From Leucaena leucocephala (lineage: Eukaryota > Streptophyta > Magnoliopsida > Fabales > Fabaceae): DNA of 64,000 nt. How positions within the stretch are numbered: the first letter of the stretch is position 1; each line of letters starts with the position of its first letter. The stretch covers positions 15,731,001 through 15,795,000 of the forward strand of contig CM073558.1 in NCBI GenBank assembly GCA_037074615.1, in the 5' to 3' direction. The translations under genes and the position numbers were made by a program. Positions 43,484 to 58,013 of this stretch are shown piece after piece. The notes beneath the pieces are model-generated. The model was not told the DNA's origin. It was given only the letters and a program-made list of their open reading frames with translations, and searched no databases.

Positions 43484-45532
43484 ATAGTCACCACCCATCT
43501 GAACATTCCATGAGAATTCTAGAGTTCCTATTTTTCTTGTGGAATCCATACATACACATCCTGAGATTGCGTGTCTAGCCTCTACTGCCGTGCCTTTTGC
43601 ACCGTTCACAACAGTTTCAACATTCGTTGCCGAATCTAGACCGGCCTTCTTACCTCCAAAATCCTTGCACATCCATCATGAACTAGTGGCCGAGTGTTTC
43701 GAGCAAGAACTAGGGAACTTTGGGCACGGTTACTGACTCCAGAGAAAAGTCACCATCCACCTCAAAGTCCATCGACCACCCTAGAAGGCACGCTTCTTTT
43801 GAGAAATTCATCAATGTCCAGCATGACGACTGGTGTACCTTCTCTAGCTGGTACTACGGAACTTCTAACACCCTTACCAATTTGAGGGAAAGCTTACCAC
43901 CAAGCCGAACTTTCAACGGGCATTCTAGAATAGCCACTATTGTTGATTCATTCATCAATATTCATCGCGATGAGCTCGTACCATCTCTACCTGTTACTAC
44001 GGACCTTCTAACACTCTTGTGAATCCGGGTGAAAACTCACCACCCAGCTGAACGTTAAATGGGCATCCTAGAATGCGTGCTTTCGATGCGGAAGTCATGC
44101 ATATTTATCGCGTGCGAGTGGTCTAGTCTTCCTATCTTGTGCTAATGAACTCCTTGCACACCTACAGATTCAAATGGAAAGTCACCGCCCATCTAAACAT
44201 TAAATAAGAATTTCATAATGCCTCCAGGATCTCGAGAGTGCTTCCAGCATCTGCTGGTGCGCATTTTGCAATGTTCAAGAAATGAATATAGAGTCACGAA
44301 CCATCTCAGCATTCAATGTTGAAACTAGAATGTCCTGCTTAGTTTCAAAATCCGCGCATATCCATCACAGACTAGTGACCGAGTGTTTCCAGCTAGAACT
44401 AGGGAACTTTGGGCACAGTTACAGACTTGAGAGAAAAAGTCACCACCCACGTCCACCTCTCAGGAATGCCCACTTCTTAAGAAACCCATCAGCGTTCATC
44501 ACGGCGATTGACATTTCTAGCTGGTACTAAGGAGCTTCTAACACTCTTACAGATTCAAGGGACAACTCACCACGCAACTGAACTTTTAGTTGGAATTCTC
44601 AAATGTCCACTTTCACTGCGAAAGTAACGCATATTCGTCGTGAAGGTCACGCATATACTTGGGAACTTCTAACACTCCTACAGATTTGAGTGAAAACTAA
44701 CCTCCAAATGGAACTTTCAGTGGGCATCCAAGAATGTCCACTTCCGTTGTGGAAGTCGTGCATATTCGTCACAACAGTTTCAACATCCAACGTTGAATCT
44801 AGAATATCCTTCCTGGTTTAAAAATTCGTGCATATCCACCACGAACTAGAGACCGAGTGTTTCAAGCTGTGACTAGGGAACCTTGGGCACAGTCACGGGC
44901 TTGAGAGGAAAGACACCACCAACCTCAACCCTGAGTGACCTCTAAAGAATGCCCCTTTTTTTTTTGAGAAATTCTTCAATATGCATCACGTAGGTTGCCG
45001 TGCCTTCTCTAGCCGGCGCTATGGAACTTCTAACGCTCTTACAGATTCGACAGAAATCTCACCACCCAACTGAACTTTTAGTGGGCATTCTGGATTGTCC
45101 ACTTTCATTGCGAAAGTCACGCCTATTCGTCATGAAAATCGTGCACGTACTTGGGAACTTCTAACATTCTTACATATACGAGGGAAAGCTAACCTCCAAA
45201 TGGACCTTTTCAATGGGTGAAACATCCAAGAATGTCCACTTTTGTTGATTAATTCTTCAATATTCACCACGACTAGCGATGTACCTTCTCTAGCTGGTAC
45301 TATGGAACTTCTAACACTCTTACAGATTTGAGGGAAAAATCACCACCCAACCGACCTTTTAGTTGGGATTCTTAAATGTCCACTTTCATTGCGAAAGTAA
45401 CGCACATTCGTCATGAAAGCCATGCGTATACTTGGGAACTTCTAACACTCTTGCAAACTGAACATTCAATGGGTACTCTACAATGGCCACTTTCGTTGCG
45501 AGTGAGTGAATAGTCTTCCTAGCTAGAACTAC
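43484..45532. repeat. Satellite unit S5 (continues from 22175-22206)
   Basis: The 32 bases before the gypsy insertion plus this piece give 2081 bp. Private variants include gagttcctattt near 43521 and gcgtgtctag near 43569. Confidence 0.92.
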
Positions 45533-47610
45533 GGGACTTTGTGCACACTTACAGAAATGAATGGATAGTCACCACCCATCTGAACATTCCATGAGAATTC
45601 TAGAGTTCCCATTTTTCTTGTGGAATCCATACATACACATCCTGAGATTGCGCGTCTAGCCTCTACTCCGTGCCTTTTGCACCGTTCACAACAGTTTCAA
45701 TATTCGTTGCCGAATCTAGACCGGCCTTCTTACCTCCAAAATCCTTGCACATCCATCACGAACTAGTGGCCGAGTGTTTCGAGTAAGAACTAGGGAACTT
45801 TGGGCACGGTTACTGACTCCAGAGAAAAGTCACCATCCACCTGAAAGTCCATCGACCACCCTAGAAGGCACGCTTCTTTTGAGAAATTCATCAATGTCCA
45901 GCAGGACGACTGGTGTACCTTCTCTAGCTGGTACTACGGAACTTCAAACACCCTTACCAATTTGAGGGAAAGCTTACCACCAAGCCGAACTTTCAACGGG
46001 CATTCTAGAATAGCCACTATTGTTGATTCATTCATCAATATTCATCGCGATGAGCTCGTACCATCTCTACCTGTTACTACGGACCTTCTAACACTCTTGT
46101 GAATCCGGGTGAAAACTCACCACCCAGCTGAACGTTAAATGGGCATCCTAGAATGCGTGCTTTCGATGCGGAAGTCATGCATATTTATCGCGTGCGAGTG
46201 GTCTAGTCTTCCTATCTTGTGCTAAGGAACTCCTTGCACACCTACAGATTCAAATGGAAAGTCACCGCCCATCTAAACATTAAATAAGAATTTCATAATG
46301 CCTCCAGGATCTCGAGAGTGCTTCCAGCATCTGCTGGTGCGCATTTTGCAATGTTCAAGAAATGAATATAGAGTCACGAACCATCTCAGCATTCAATGTT
46401 GAAACTAGAATGTCCTGCTTAGTTTCAAAATCCACGCATATCCATCACAGACTAGTGACCGAGTGTTTCCAGCTAGAACTAGGGAACTTTGGGCACAGTT
46501 ACAGACTTGAGAGAAAAAGTCACCACCCACGTCCACCTCTCAGGAATGCCCACTTCTTAAGAAACCCATCAGCGTTCATCACGGCGATTGACATTTCTAG
46601 CTGGTACTAAGGAGCTTCTAACACTCTTACAGATTCAAGGGACAACTCACCACGCAACTGAACTTTTAGTTGGAATTCTCAAATGTGCACTTTCACTGCG
46701 AAAGTAACGCATATTTGTCGTGAAGGTCACGCATATACTTGGGAACTTCTAACACTCCTACAGATTTGAGTGAAAACTAACCTCCAAATGGAACTTTCAG
46801 TGGGCATCCAAGAATGTCCACTTCCGTTGTGGAAGTCGTGCATATTCGTCACAACAGTTTCAACATCCAACGTTGAATCTAGAATATCCTTCCTGGTTTA
46901 AAAATTCGTGCATATCCACCACGAACTAGAGACCGAGTGTTTCAAGCTGTGACTAGGGAACCTTGGGCACAGTCACGGGCTTGAGAGGAAAGACACCACC
47001 AACCTCAACCCTGAGTGACCTCTAAAGAATGCCCTTTTTTTTTGAGAAATTCTTCAATATGCATCACGTAGGTTGCCGTGCCTTCTCTAGCCGGCGCTAT
47101 GGAACTTCTAACGCTCTTACAGATTCGACGGAAATCTCACCACCCAACTGAACTTTTAGTGGGCATTCTGGATTGTCCACTTTCATTGCGAAAGTCACGC
47201 CTATTCGTCATGAAAATCGTGCACGTACTTGGGAACTTCTAACACTCTTACATATACGAGGGAAAGCTAACCTCCAAATGGACCTTTTCAATGGGTGAAA
47301 CATCCAAGAATGTCCACTTTTGTTGATTAATTCTTCAATATTCACCGCGACTAGCGATGTACCTTCTCTAGCTGGTACTATGGAAGTTCTAACACTCTTA
47401 CAGATTTGAGGGAAAACTCACCACCCAACCGACCTTTTAGTTGGGATTCTCAAATGTCCACTTTCATTGCGAAAGTAACGCACATTCGTCATGAAAGCCA
47501 TGCGTATACTTGGGAACTTCTAACACTCTTGCAAACTGAACATTCAATGGGCACTCTACAATGGCCACTTTCGTTGCGAGTGAGTGAATAGTCTTCCTAA
47601 CTAGAACTAC
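45533..47610. repeat. Satellite unit S6, 2078 bp
   Basis: Missing one base in ctctactccgtgcc (45661), has gagtaagaac near 45781 and gtcacgcc (not gtcgcgcc) near 47195. Confidence 0.92.
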
Positions 47611-49691
47611 GGGACTTTGTGCACACTTACAGAAATGAATGGATAGTCACCACCCATCTGAACATTCCATGAGAATTCTAGAGTTCCCATTTTTCTTGTG
47701 GAATCCATACATACACATCCTGAGATTGCGCGTCTAGCCTCTACTGCCGTGCCTTTTGCACCGTTCACAACAGTTTCAACATTCGTTGCCGAATCTAGAC
47801 CGGCCTTCTTACCTCCAAAATCCTTGCACATCCATCACGAACTAGTGGCCGAGTGTTTCGAGCAAGAACTAGGGAACTTTGGGCACGGTTACTGACTCCA
47901 GAGAAAAGTCACCATCTACCTCAAAGTCCATCGACCACCCTAGAAGGCACGCTTCTTTTGAGAAATTCATCAATGTCCAGCACGACGACTGGTGTACCTT
48001 CTCTAGCTGGTACTACGGAACTTCTAACACCCTTACCAATTTGAGGGAAAGCTTACCACCAAGCCGAACTTTCAACGGGCATTCTAGAATAGCCACTATT
48101 GTTGATTCATTCATCAATATTCATCGCGATGAGCTCGTACCATCTCTACCTGTTACTACGGACCTTCTAACACTCTTGTGAATCCGGGTGAAAACTCACC
48201 ACCCAGCTGAACGTTAAATGGGCATCCTAGAATGCGTGCTTTCGATGCGGAAGTCATGCATATTTATCGCGTGCGAGTGGTCTAGTCTTCCTATCTTGTG
48301 CTAAGGAACTCCTTGCACACCTACAGATTCAAATGGAAAGTCACCGCCCATCTAAACATTAAATAAGAATTTCATAATGCCTCCAGGATCTCGAGAGTGC
48401 TTCCAGCATCTGCTGGTGCGCATTTTGCAATGTTCAAGAAATGAATATAGAGTCACGAACCATCTCAGCATTCAATGTTGAAACTAGAATGTCCTGCTTA
48501 GTTTCAAAATCCGCGCATATCCATCACAGACTAGTGACCGAGTGTTTCCAGCTAGAACTAGGGAACTTTGGGCACAGTTACAGACTTGAGAGAAAAAGTC
48601 ACCACCCACGTCCACCTCTCAGGAATGCCCACTTCTTAAGAAACCCATCAGCGTTCATCACGGCGATTGACATTTCTAGCTGGTACTAAGGAGCTTCTAA
48701 CACTCTTACAGATTCAAGGGACAACTCACCACGCAACTGAACTTTTAGTTGGAATTCTCAAATGTCCACTTTCACTGCGAAAGTAACGCATATTCGTCGT
48801 GAAGGTCACGCATATACTTGGGAACTTCTAACACTCCTACAGATTTGAGTGAAAACTAACCTCCAAATGGAACTTTCAGTGGGCATCCAAGAATGTCCAC
48901 TTCCGTTGTGGAAGTCGTGCATATTCGTCACAACAGTTTCAACATCCAACGTTGAATCTAGAATATCCTTCCTGGTTTAAAAATTCGTGCATATCCACCA
49001 CGAACTAGAGACCGAGTGTTTCAAGCTGTGACTAGGGAACCTTGGGCACAGTCACGGGCTTGAGAGGAAAGACACCACCAACCTCAACCCTGAGTGACCT
49101 CTAAAGAATGCCCCTTTTTTTTTTGAGAAATTCTTCAATATGCATCACGTAGGTTGCCGTGCCTTCTCTAGCCGGCGCTATGGAACTTCTAACGCTCTTA
49201 CAGATTCGACGGAAATCTCACCACCCAACTGAACTTTTAGTGGGCATTCTGGATTGTCCACTTTCATTGCGAAAGTCGCGCCTATTCATCATGAAAATCG
49301 TGCACGTACTTGGGAACTTCTAACACTCTTACATATACGAGGGAAAGCTAACCTCCAAATGGACCTTTTCAATGGGTGAAACATCCAAGAATGTCCACTT
49401 TTGTTGATTAATTCTTCAATATTCACCGCGACTAGCGATGTACCTTCTCTAGCTGGTACTATGGAACTTCTAACACTCTTACAGATTTGAGGGAAAACTC
49501 ACCACCCAACCGACCTTTTAGTTGGGATTCTCAAATGTCCACTTTCATTGCGAAAGTAACGCACATTCGTCATGAAAGCCATGCGTATACTTGGGAACTT
49601 CTAACACTCTTGCAAACTGAACATTCAATGGGCACTCTACAATGGCCACTTTCGTTGCGAGTGAGTGAATAGTCTTCCTAGCTAGAACTAC
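47611..49691. repeat. Satellite unit S7, 2081 bp
   Basis: Carries accatctacctc near 47910, a variant shared with S10 and S12, and is the first unit with gtcgcgcc (near 49275). Confidence 0.92.
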
Positions 49692-51771
49692 GGGACTTTG
49701 TGCACACTTACAGAAATGAATGGATAGTCACCACCCATCTGAACATTCCATGAGAATTCTAGAGTTCCCATTTTTCTTGTGGAATCCATACATACACATC
49801 CTGAGATTGCGCGTCTAGCCTCTACTGCCGTGCCTTTTGCACCGTTCACAACAGTTTCAACATTCGTTGCCGAATCTAGACCGGCCTTCTTACCTCCAAA
49901 ATCCTTGCACATCCATCACGAACTAGTGGCCGAGTTTTTCGAGCAAGAACTAGGGAACTTTGGGCACGGTTACTGACTCCAGAGAAAAGTCACCATCCAC
50001 CTCAAAGTCCATCGACCACCCTAGAAGGCACGCTTCTTTTGAGAAATTCATCAATGTCCAGCACGACGACTGGTGTACCTTCTCTAGCTGGTACTACGGA
50101 ACTTCTAACACCCTTACCAATTTGAGGGAAAGCTTACCACCAAGCCGAACTTTCAACGGGCATTCTAGAATAGCCACTATTGTTGATTCATTCATCAATA
50201 TTCATCGCGATGAGCTCGTACCATCTCTACCTGTTACTACGGACCTTCTAACACTCTTGTGAATCCGGGTGAAAACTCACCACCCAGCTGAACGTTAAAT
50301 GGGCATCCTAGAATGCGTGCTTTCGATGCGGAAGTCATGCATATTTATCACGTGCGAGTGGTCTAGTCTTCCTATCTTGTGCTAAGGAACTCCTTGCACA
50401 CCTACAGATTCAAATGGAAAGTCACCGCCCATCTAAACATTAAATAAGAATTTCATAATGCCTCCAGGATCTCGAGAGTGCTTCCAGCATCTGCTGGTGC
50501 GCATTTTGCAATGTTCAAGAAATGAATATAGAGTCATGAACCATCTCAGCATTCAATGTTGAAACTAGAATGTCCTGCTTAGTTTCAAAATCCGCGCATA
50601 TCCATCACAGACTAGTGACCGAGTGTTTCCAGCTAGAACTAGGGAACTTTGGGCACAGTTACAGACTTGAGAGAAAAAGTCACCACCCACGTCCACCTCT
50701 CAGGAATGCCCACTTCTTAAGAAACCCATCAGCGTTCATCACGGCGATTGACATTTCTAGCTGGTACTAAGGAGCTTCTAACACTCTTACAGATTCAAGG
50801 GACAACTCACCACGCAACTGAACTTTTAGTTGGAATTCTCAAATGTCCACTTTCACTGCGAAAGTAACGCATATTCGTCGTGAAGGTCACGCATATACTT
50901 GGGAACTTCTAACACTCCTACAGATTTGAGTGAAAACTAACCTCCAAATGGAACTTTCAGTGGGCATCCAAGAATGTCCACTTCCGTTGTGGAAGTCGTG
51001 CATATTCGTCACAACAGTTTCAACATCCAACGTTGAATCTAGAATATCCTTCCTGGTTTAAAAATTCGTGCATATCCACCACGAACTAGAGACCGAGTGT
51101 TTCAAGCTGTGACTAGGGAACCTTGGGCACAGTCACGGGCTTGAGAGGAAAGACACCACCAACCTCAACCCTGAGTGACCTCTAAAGAATGCCCCTTTTT
51201 TTTTGAGAAATTCTTCAATATGCATCACGTAGGTTGCCGTGCCTTCTCTAGCCGGCGCTATGGAACTTCTAACGCTCTTACAGATTCGACGGAAATCTCA
51301 CCACCCAACTGAACTTTTAGTGGGCATTCTGGATTGTCCACTTTCATTGCGAAAGTCGCGCCTATTCGTCATGAAAATCGTGCACGTACTTGGGAACTTC
51401 TAACACTCTTACATATACGAGGGAAAGCTAACCTCCAAATGGACCTTTTCAATGGGTGAAACATCCAAGAATGTCCACTTTTGTTGATTAATTCTTCAAT
51501 ATTCACCGCGACTAGCGATGTACCTTCTCTAGCTGGTACTATGGAACTTCTAACACTCTTACAGATTTGAGGGAAAACTCACCACCCAACCGACCTTTTA
51601 GTTGGGATTCTCAAATGTCCACTTTCATTGCGAAAGTAACGCACATTCGTCATGAAAGCCATGCGTATACTTGGGAACTTCTAACACTCTTGCAAACTGA
51701 ACATTCAATGGGCACTCTACAATGGCCACTTTCGTTGCGAGTGAGTGAATAGTCTTCCTAGCTAGAACTAC
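49692..51771. repeat. Satellite unit S8, 2080 bp
   Basis: Private variants gagtttttcgag (49933), tttatcacgtg (50345) and gagtcatgaacc (50533). Confidence 0.92.
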
Positions 51772-53852
51772 GGGACTTTGTGCACACTTACAGAAATGAA
51801 TGGATAGTCACCACCCATCTGAACATTCCATGAGAATTCTAGAGTTCCCATTTTTCTTGTGGAATCCATACATACACATCCTGAGATTGCGCATCTAGCC
51901 TCTACTGCCGTGCCTTTTGCACCGTTCACAACAGTTTCAACATTCGTTGCCGAATCTAGACCGGCCTTCTTACCTCCAAAATCCTTGCACATCCATCACG
52001 AACTAGTGGCCGAGTGTTTCGAGCAAGAACTAGGGAACTTTGGGCACGGTTACTGACTCCAGAGAAAAGTCACCATCCACCTCAAAGTCCATCGACCACC
52101 CTAGAAGGCACGCTTCTTTTGAGAAATTCATCAATGTCCAGCACGACGACTGGTGTACCTTCTCTAGCTGGTACTACGGAACTTCTAACACCCTTACCAA
52201 TTTGAGGGAAAGCTTACCACCAAGCCGAACTTTCAACGGGCATTCTAGAATAGCCACTATTGTTGATTCATTCATCAATATTCATCGCGATGAGCTCGTA
52301 CCATCTCTACCTGTTACTACGGACCTTCTAACACTCTTGTGAATCCGGGTGAAAACTCACCACCCAGCTGAACGTTAAATGGGCATCCTAGAATGCGTGC
52401 TTTCGATGCGGAAGTCATGCATATTTATCGCGTGCGAGTGGTCTAGTCTTCCTATCTTGTGCTAAGGAACTCCTTGCACACCTACAGATTCAAATGGAAA
52501 GTCACCGCCCATCTAAACATTAAATAAGAATTTCAAAATGCCTCCAGGATCTCGAGAGTGCTTCCAGCATCTGCTGGTGCGCATTTTGCAATGTTCAAGA
52601 AATGAATATAGAGTCACGAACCATCTCAGCATTCAATGTTGAAACTAGAATGTCCTGCTTAGTTTCAAAATCCGCGCATATCCATCACAGACTAGTGACC
52701 GAGTGTTTCCAGCTAGAACTAGGGAACTTTGGGCACAGTTACAGACTTGAGAGAAAAAGTCACCACCCACGTCCACCTCTCAGGAATGCCCACTTCTTAA
52801 GAAACCCATCAGCGTTCATCACGGCGATTGACATTTCTAGCTGGTACTAAGGAGCTTCTAACACTCTTACAGATTCAAGGGACAACTCACCACGCAACTG
52901 AACTTTTAGTTGGAATTCTCAAATGTCCACTTTCACTGCGAAAGTAACGCATATTCATCGTGAAGGTCACACATATACTTGGGAACTTCTAACACTCCTA
53001 CAGATTTGAGTGAAAACTAACCTCCAAATGGAACTTTCAGTGGGCATCCAAGAATGTCCACTTCCGTTGTGGAAGTCGTGCATATTCGTCACAACAGTTT
53101 CAACATCCAACGTTGAATCTAGAATATCCTTCCTGGTTTAAAAATTCGTGCATATCCACCACGAACTAGAGACCGAGTGTTTCAAGCTGTGACTAGGGAA
53201 CCTTGGGCACAGTCACGGGCTTGAGAGGAAAGACACCACCAACCTCAACCCTGAGTGACCTCTAAAGAATGCCCCTTTTTTTTTTGAGAAATTCTTCAAT
53301 ATGCATCACGTAGGTTGCCGTGCCTTCTCTAGCCGGCGCTATGGAACTTCTAACGCTCTTACAGATTCGACGGAAATCTCACCACCCAACTGAACTTTTA
53401 GTGGGCATTCTGGATTGTCCACTTTCATTGCGAAAGTCGCGCCTATTCGTCATGAAAATCGTGCACGTACTTGGGAACTTCTAACACTCTTACATATACG
53501 AGGGAAAGCTAACCTCCAAATGGACCTTTTCAATGGGTGAAACATCCAAGAATGTCCACTTTTGTTGATTAATTCTTCAATATTCACCGCGACTAGCGAT
53601 GTACCTTCTCTAGCTGGTACTATGGAAGTTCTAACACTCTTACAGATTTGAGGGAAAACTCACCACCCAACCGACCTTTTAGTTGGGATTCTCAAATGTC
53701 CACTTTCATTGCGAAAGTAACGCACATTCGTCATGAAAGCCATGCGTATACTTGGGAACTTCTAACACTCTTGCAAACTGAACATTCAATGGGCACTCTA
53801 CAATGGCCACTTTCGTTGCGAGTGAGTGAATAGTCTTCCTAGCTAGAACTAC
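51772..53852. repeat. Satellite unit S9, 2081 bp
   Basis: Shares with S11 the set gcgcatctag (51890), ttcaaaatgcc (52531), attcatcgtgaaggtcacac (52953) and tggaagttc (53623). Confidence 0.93.
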
Positions 53853-55932
53853 GGGACTTTGTGCACACTTACAGAAATGAATGGATAGTCACCACCCATC
53901 TGAACATTCCATGAGAATTCTAGAGTTCCCATTTTTCTTGTGGAATCCATACATACACATCCTGAGATTGCGCGTCTAGCCTCTACTGCCGTGCCTTTTG
54001 CACCGTTCACAACAGTTTCAACATTCGTTGCCGAATCTAGACCGGCCTTCTTACCTCCAAAATCCTTGCACATCCATCACGAACTAGTGGCCGAGTGTTT
54101 CGAGCAAGAACTAGGGAACTTTGGGCACGGTTACTGACTCCAGAGAAAAGTCACCATCTACCTCAAAGTCCATCGACCACCCTAGAAGGCACGCTTCTTT
54201 TGAGAAATTCATCAATGTCCAGCACGACGACTGGTGTACCTTCTCTAGCTGGTACTACGGAACTTCTAACACCCTTACCAATTTGAGGGAAAGCTTACCA
54301 CCAAGCCGAACTTTCAACGGGCATTCTAGAATAGCCACTATTGTTGATTCATTCATCAATATTCATCGCGATGAGCTCGTACCATCTCTACCTGTTACTA
54401 CGGACCTTCTAACACTCTTGTGAATCCGGGTGAAAACTCACCACCCAGCTGAACGTTAAATGGGCATCCTAGAATGCGTGCTTTCGATGCGGAAGTCATG
54501 CATATTTATCGCGTGCGAGTGGTCTAGTCTTCCTATCTTGTGCTAAGGAACTCCTTGCACACCTACAGATTCAAATGGAAAGTCACCGCCCATCTAAACA
54601 TTAAATAAGAATTTCATAATGCCTCCAGGATCTCGAGAGTGCTTCCAGCATCTGCTGGTGCGCATTTTGCAATGTTCAAGAAATGAATATAGAGTCACGA
54701 ACCATCTCAGCATTCAATGTTGAAACTAGAATGTCCTGCTTAGTTTCAAAATCCGCGCATATCCATCACAGACTAGTGACCGAGTGTTTCCAGCTAGAAC
54801 TAGGGAACTTTGGGCACAGTTACAGACTTGAGAGAAAAAGTCACCACCCACGTCCACCTCTCAGGAATGCCCACTTCTTAAGAAACCCATCAGCGTTCAT
54901 CACGGCGATTGACATTTCTAGCTGGTACTAAGGAGCTTCTAACACTCTTACAGATTCAAGGGACAACTCACCACGCAACTGAACTTTTAGTTGGAATTCT
55001 CAAATGTCCACTTTCACTGCGAAAGTAACGCATATTCGTCGTGAAGGTCACGCATATACTTGGGAACTTCTAATACTCCTACAGATTTGAGTGAAAACTA
55101 ACCTCCAAATGGAACTTTCAGTGGGCATCCAAGAATGTCCACTTCCGTTGTGGAAGTCGTGCATATTCGTCACAACAGTTTCAAGATCCAACGTTGAATC
55201 TAGAATATCCTTCCTGGTTTAAAAATTCGTGCATATCCACCACGAACTAGAGACCGAGTGTTTCAAGCTGTGACTAGGGAACCTTGGGCACAGTCACGGG
55301 CTTGAGAGGAAAGACACCACCAACCTCAACCCTGAGTGACCTCTAAAGAATGCCCCTTTTTTTTTGAGAAATTCTTCAATATGCATCACGTAGGTTGCCG
55401 TGCCTTCTCTAGCCGGCGCTATGGAACTTCTAACGCTCTTACAGATTCGACGGAAATCTCACCACCCAACTGAACTTTTAGTGGGCATTCTGGATTGTCC
55501 ACTTTCATTGCGAAAGTCGCGCCTATTCGTCATGAAAATCGTGCACGTACTTGGGAACTTCTAACACTCTTACATATACGAGGGAAAGCTAACCTCCAAA
55601 TGGACCTTTTCAATGGGTGAAACATCCAAGAATGTCCACTTTTGTTGATTAATTCTTCAATATTCACCGCGACTAGCGATGTACCTTCTCTAGCTGGTAC
55701 TATGGAAGTTCTAACACTCTTACAGATTTGAGGGAAAACTCACCACCCAACCGACCTTTTAGTTGGGATTCTCAAATGTCCACTTTCATTGCGAAAGTAA
55801 CGCACATTCGTCATGAAAGCCATGCGTATACTTGGGAACTTCTAACACTCTTGCAAACTGAACATTCAATGGGCACTCTACAATGGCCACTTTCGTTGCG
55901 AGTGAGTGAATAGTCTTCCTAGCTAGAACTAC
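53853..55932. repeat. Satellite unit S10, 2080 bp
   Basis: Has accatctacctc like S7 and S12; private changes cttctaatactcc (55069) and ttcaagatccaacg (55182). Confidence 0.93.
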
Positions 55933-58013
55933 GGGACTTTGTGCACACTTACAGAAATGAATGGATAGTCACCACCCATCTGAACATTCCATGAGAATTC
56001 TAGAGTTCCCATTTTTCTTGTGGAATCCATACATACACATCCTGAGATTGCGCATCTAGCCTCTACTGCCGTGCCTTTTGCACCGTTCACAACAGTTTCA
56101 ACATTCGTTGCCGAATCTAGACCGGCCTTCTTACCTCCAAAATCCTTGCACATCCATCACGAACTAGTGGCCGAGTGTTTCGAGCAAGAACTAGGGAACT
56201 TTGGGCACGGTTACTGACTCCAGAGAAAAGTCACCATCCACCTCAAAGTCCATCGACCACCCTAGAAGGCACGCTTCTTTTGAGAAATTCATCAATGTCC
56301 AGCACGACGACTGGTGTACCTTCTCTAGCTGGTACTACGGAACTTCTAACACCCTTACCAATTTGAGGGAAAGCTTACCACCAAGCCGAACTTTCAACGG
56401 GCATTCTAGAATAGCCACTATTGTTGATTCATTCATCAATATTCATCGCGATGAGCTCGTACCATCTCTACCTGTTACTACGGACCTTCTAACACTCTTG
56501 TGAATCCGGGTGAAAACTCACCACCGAGCTGAACGTTAAATGGGCATCCTAGAATGCGTGCTTTCGATGCGGAAGTCATGCATATTTATCGCGTGCGAGT
56601 GGTCTAGTCTTCCTATCTTGTGCTAAGGAACTCCTTGCACACCTACAGATTCAAATGGAAAGTCACCGCCCATCTAAACATTAAATAAGAATTTCAAAAT
56701 GCCTCCAGGATCTCGAGAGTGCTTCCAGCATCTGCTGGTGCGCATTTTGCAATGTTCAAGAAATGAATATAGAGTCACGAACCATCTCAGCATTCAATGT
56801 TGAAACTAGAATGTCCTGCTTAGTTTCAAAATCCGCGCATATCCATCACAGACTAGTGACCGAGTGTTTCCAGCTAGAACTAGGGAACTTTGGGCACAGT
56901 TACAGACTTGAGAGAAAAAGTCACCACCCACGTCCACCTCTCAGGAATGCCCACTTCTTAAGAAACCCATCAGCGTTTATCACAGCGATTGACATTTCTA
57001 GCTGGTACTAAGGAGCTTCTAACACTCTTACAGATTCAAGGGACAACTCACCACGCAACTGAACTTTTAGTTGGAATTCTCAAATGTCCACTTTCACTGC
57101 GAAAGTAACGCATATTCATCGTGAAGGTCACACATATACTTGGGAACTTCTAACACTCCTACAGATTTGAGTGAAAACTAACCTCCAAATGGAACTTTCA
57201 GTGGGCATCCAAGAATGTCCACTTCCGTTGTGGAAGTCGTGCATATTCGTCACAACAGTTTCAACATCCAACGTTGAATCTAGAATATCCTTCCTGGTTT
57301 AAAAATTCGTGCATATCCACCACGAACTAGAGACCGAGTGTTTCAAGCTGTGACTAGGGAACCTTGGGCACAGTCACGGGCTTGAGAGGAAAGACACCAC
57401 CAACCTCAACCCTGAGTGACCTCTAAAGAATGCCCCTTTTTTTTTTGAGAAATTCTTCAATATGCATCACGTAGGTTGCCGTGCCTTCTCTAGCCGGCGC
57501 TATGGAACTTCTAACGCTCTTACAGATTCGACGGAAATCTCACCACCCAACTGAACTTTTAGTGGGCATTCTGGATTGTCCACTTTCATTGCGAAAGTCG
57601 CGCCTATTCGTCATGAAAATCGTGCACGTACTTGGGAACTTCTAACACTCTTACATATACGAGGGAAAGCTAACCTCCAAATGGACCTTTTCAATGGGTG
57701 AAACATCCAAGAATGTCCACTTTTGTTGATTAATTCTTCAATATTCACCGCGACTAGCGATGTACCTTCTCTAGCTGGTACTATGGAAGTTCTAACACTC
57801 TTACAGATTTGAGGGAAAACTCACCACCCAACCGACCTTTTAGTTGGGATTCTCAAATGTCCACTTTCATTGCGAAAGTAACGCACATTCGTCATGAAAG
57901 CCATGCGTATACTTGGGAACTTCTAACACTCTTGCAAACTGAACATTCAATGGGCACTCTACAATGGCCACTTTCGTTGCGAGTGAGTGAATAGTCTTCC
58001 TAGCTAGAACTAC
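55933..58013. repeat. Satellite unit S11, 2081 bp
   Basis: Has the full S9 variant set, 4161 bp downstream of S9, plus private caccgagctg (56523) and gtttatcacagcg (56975). Confidence 0.93.
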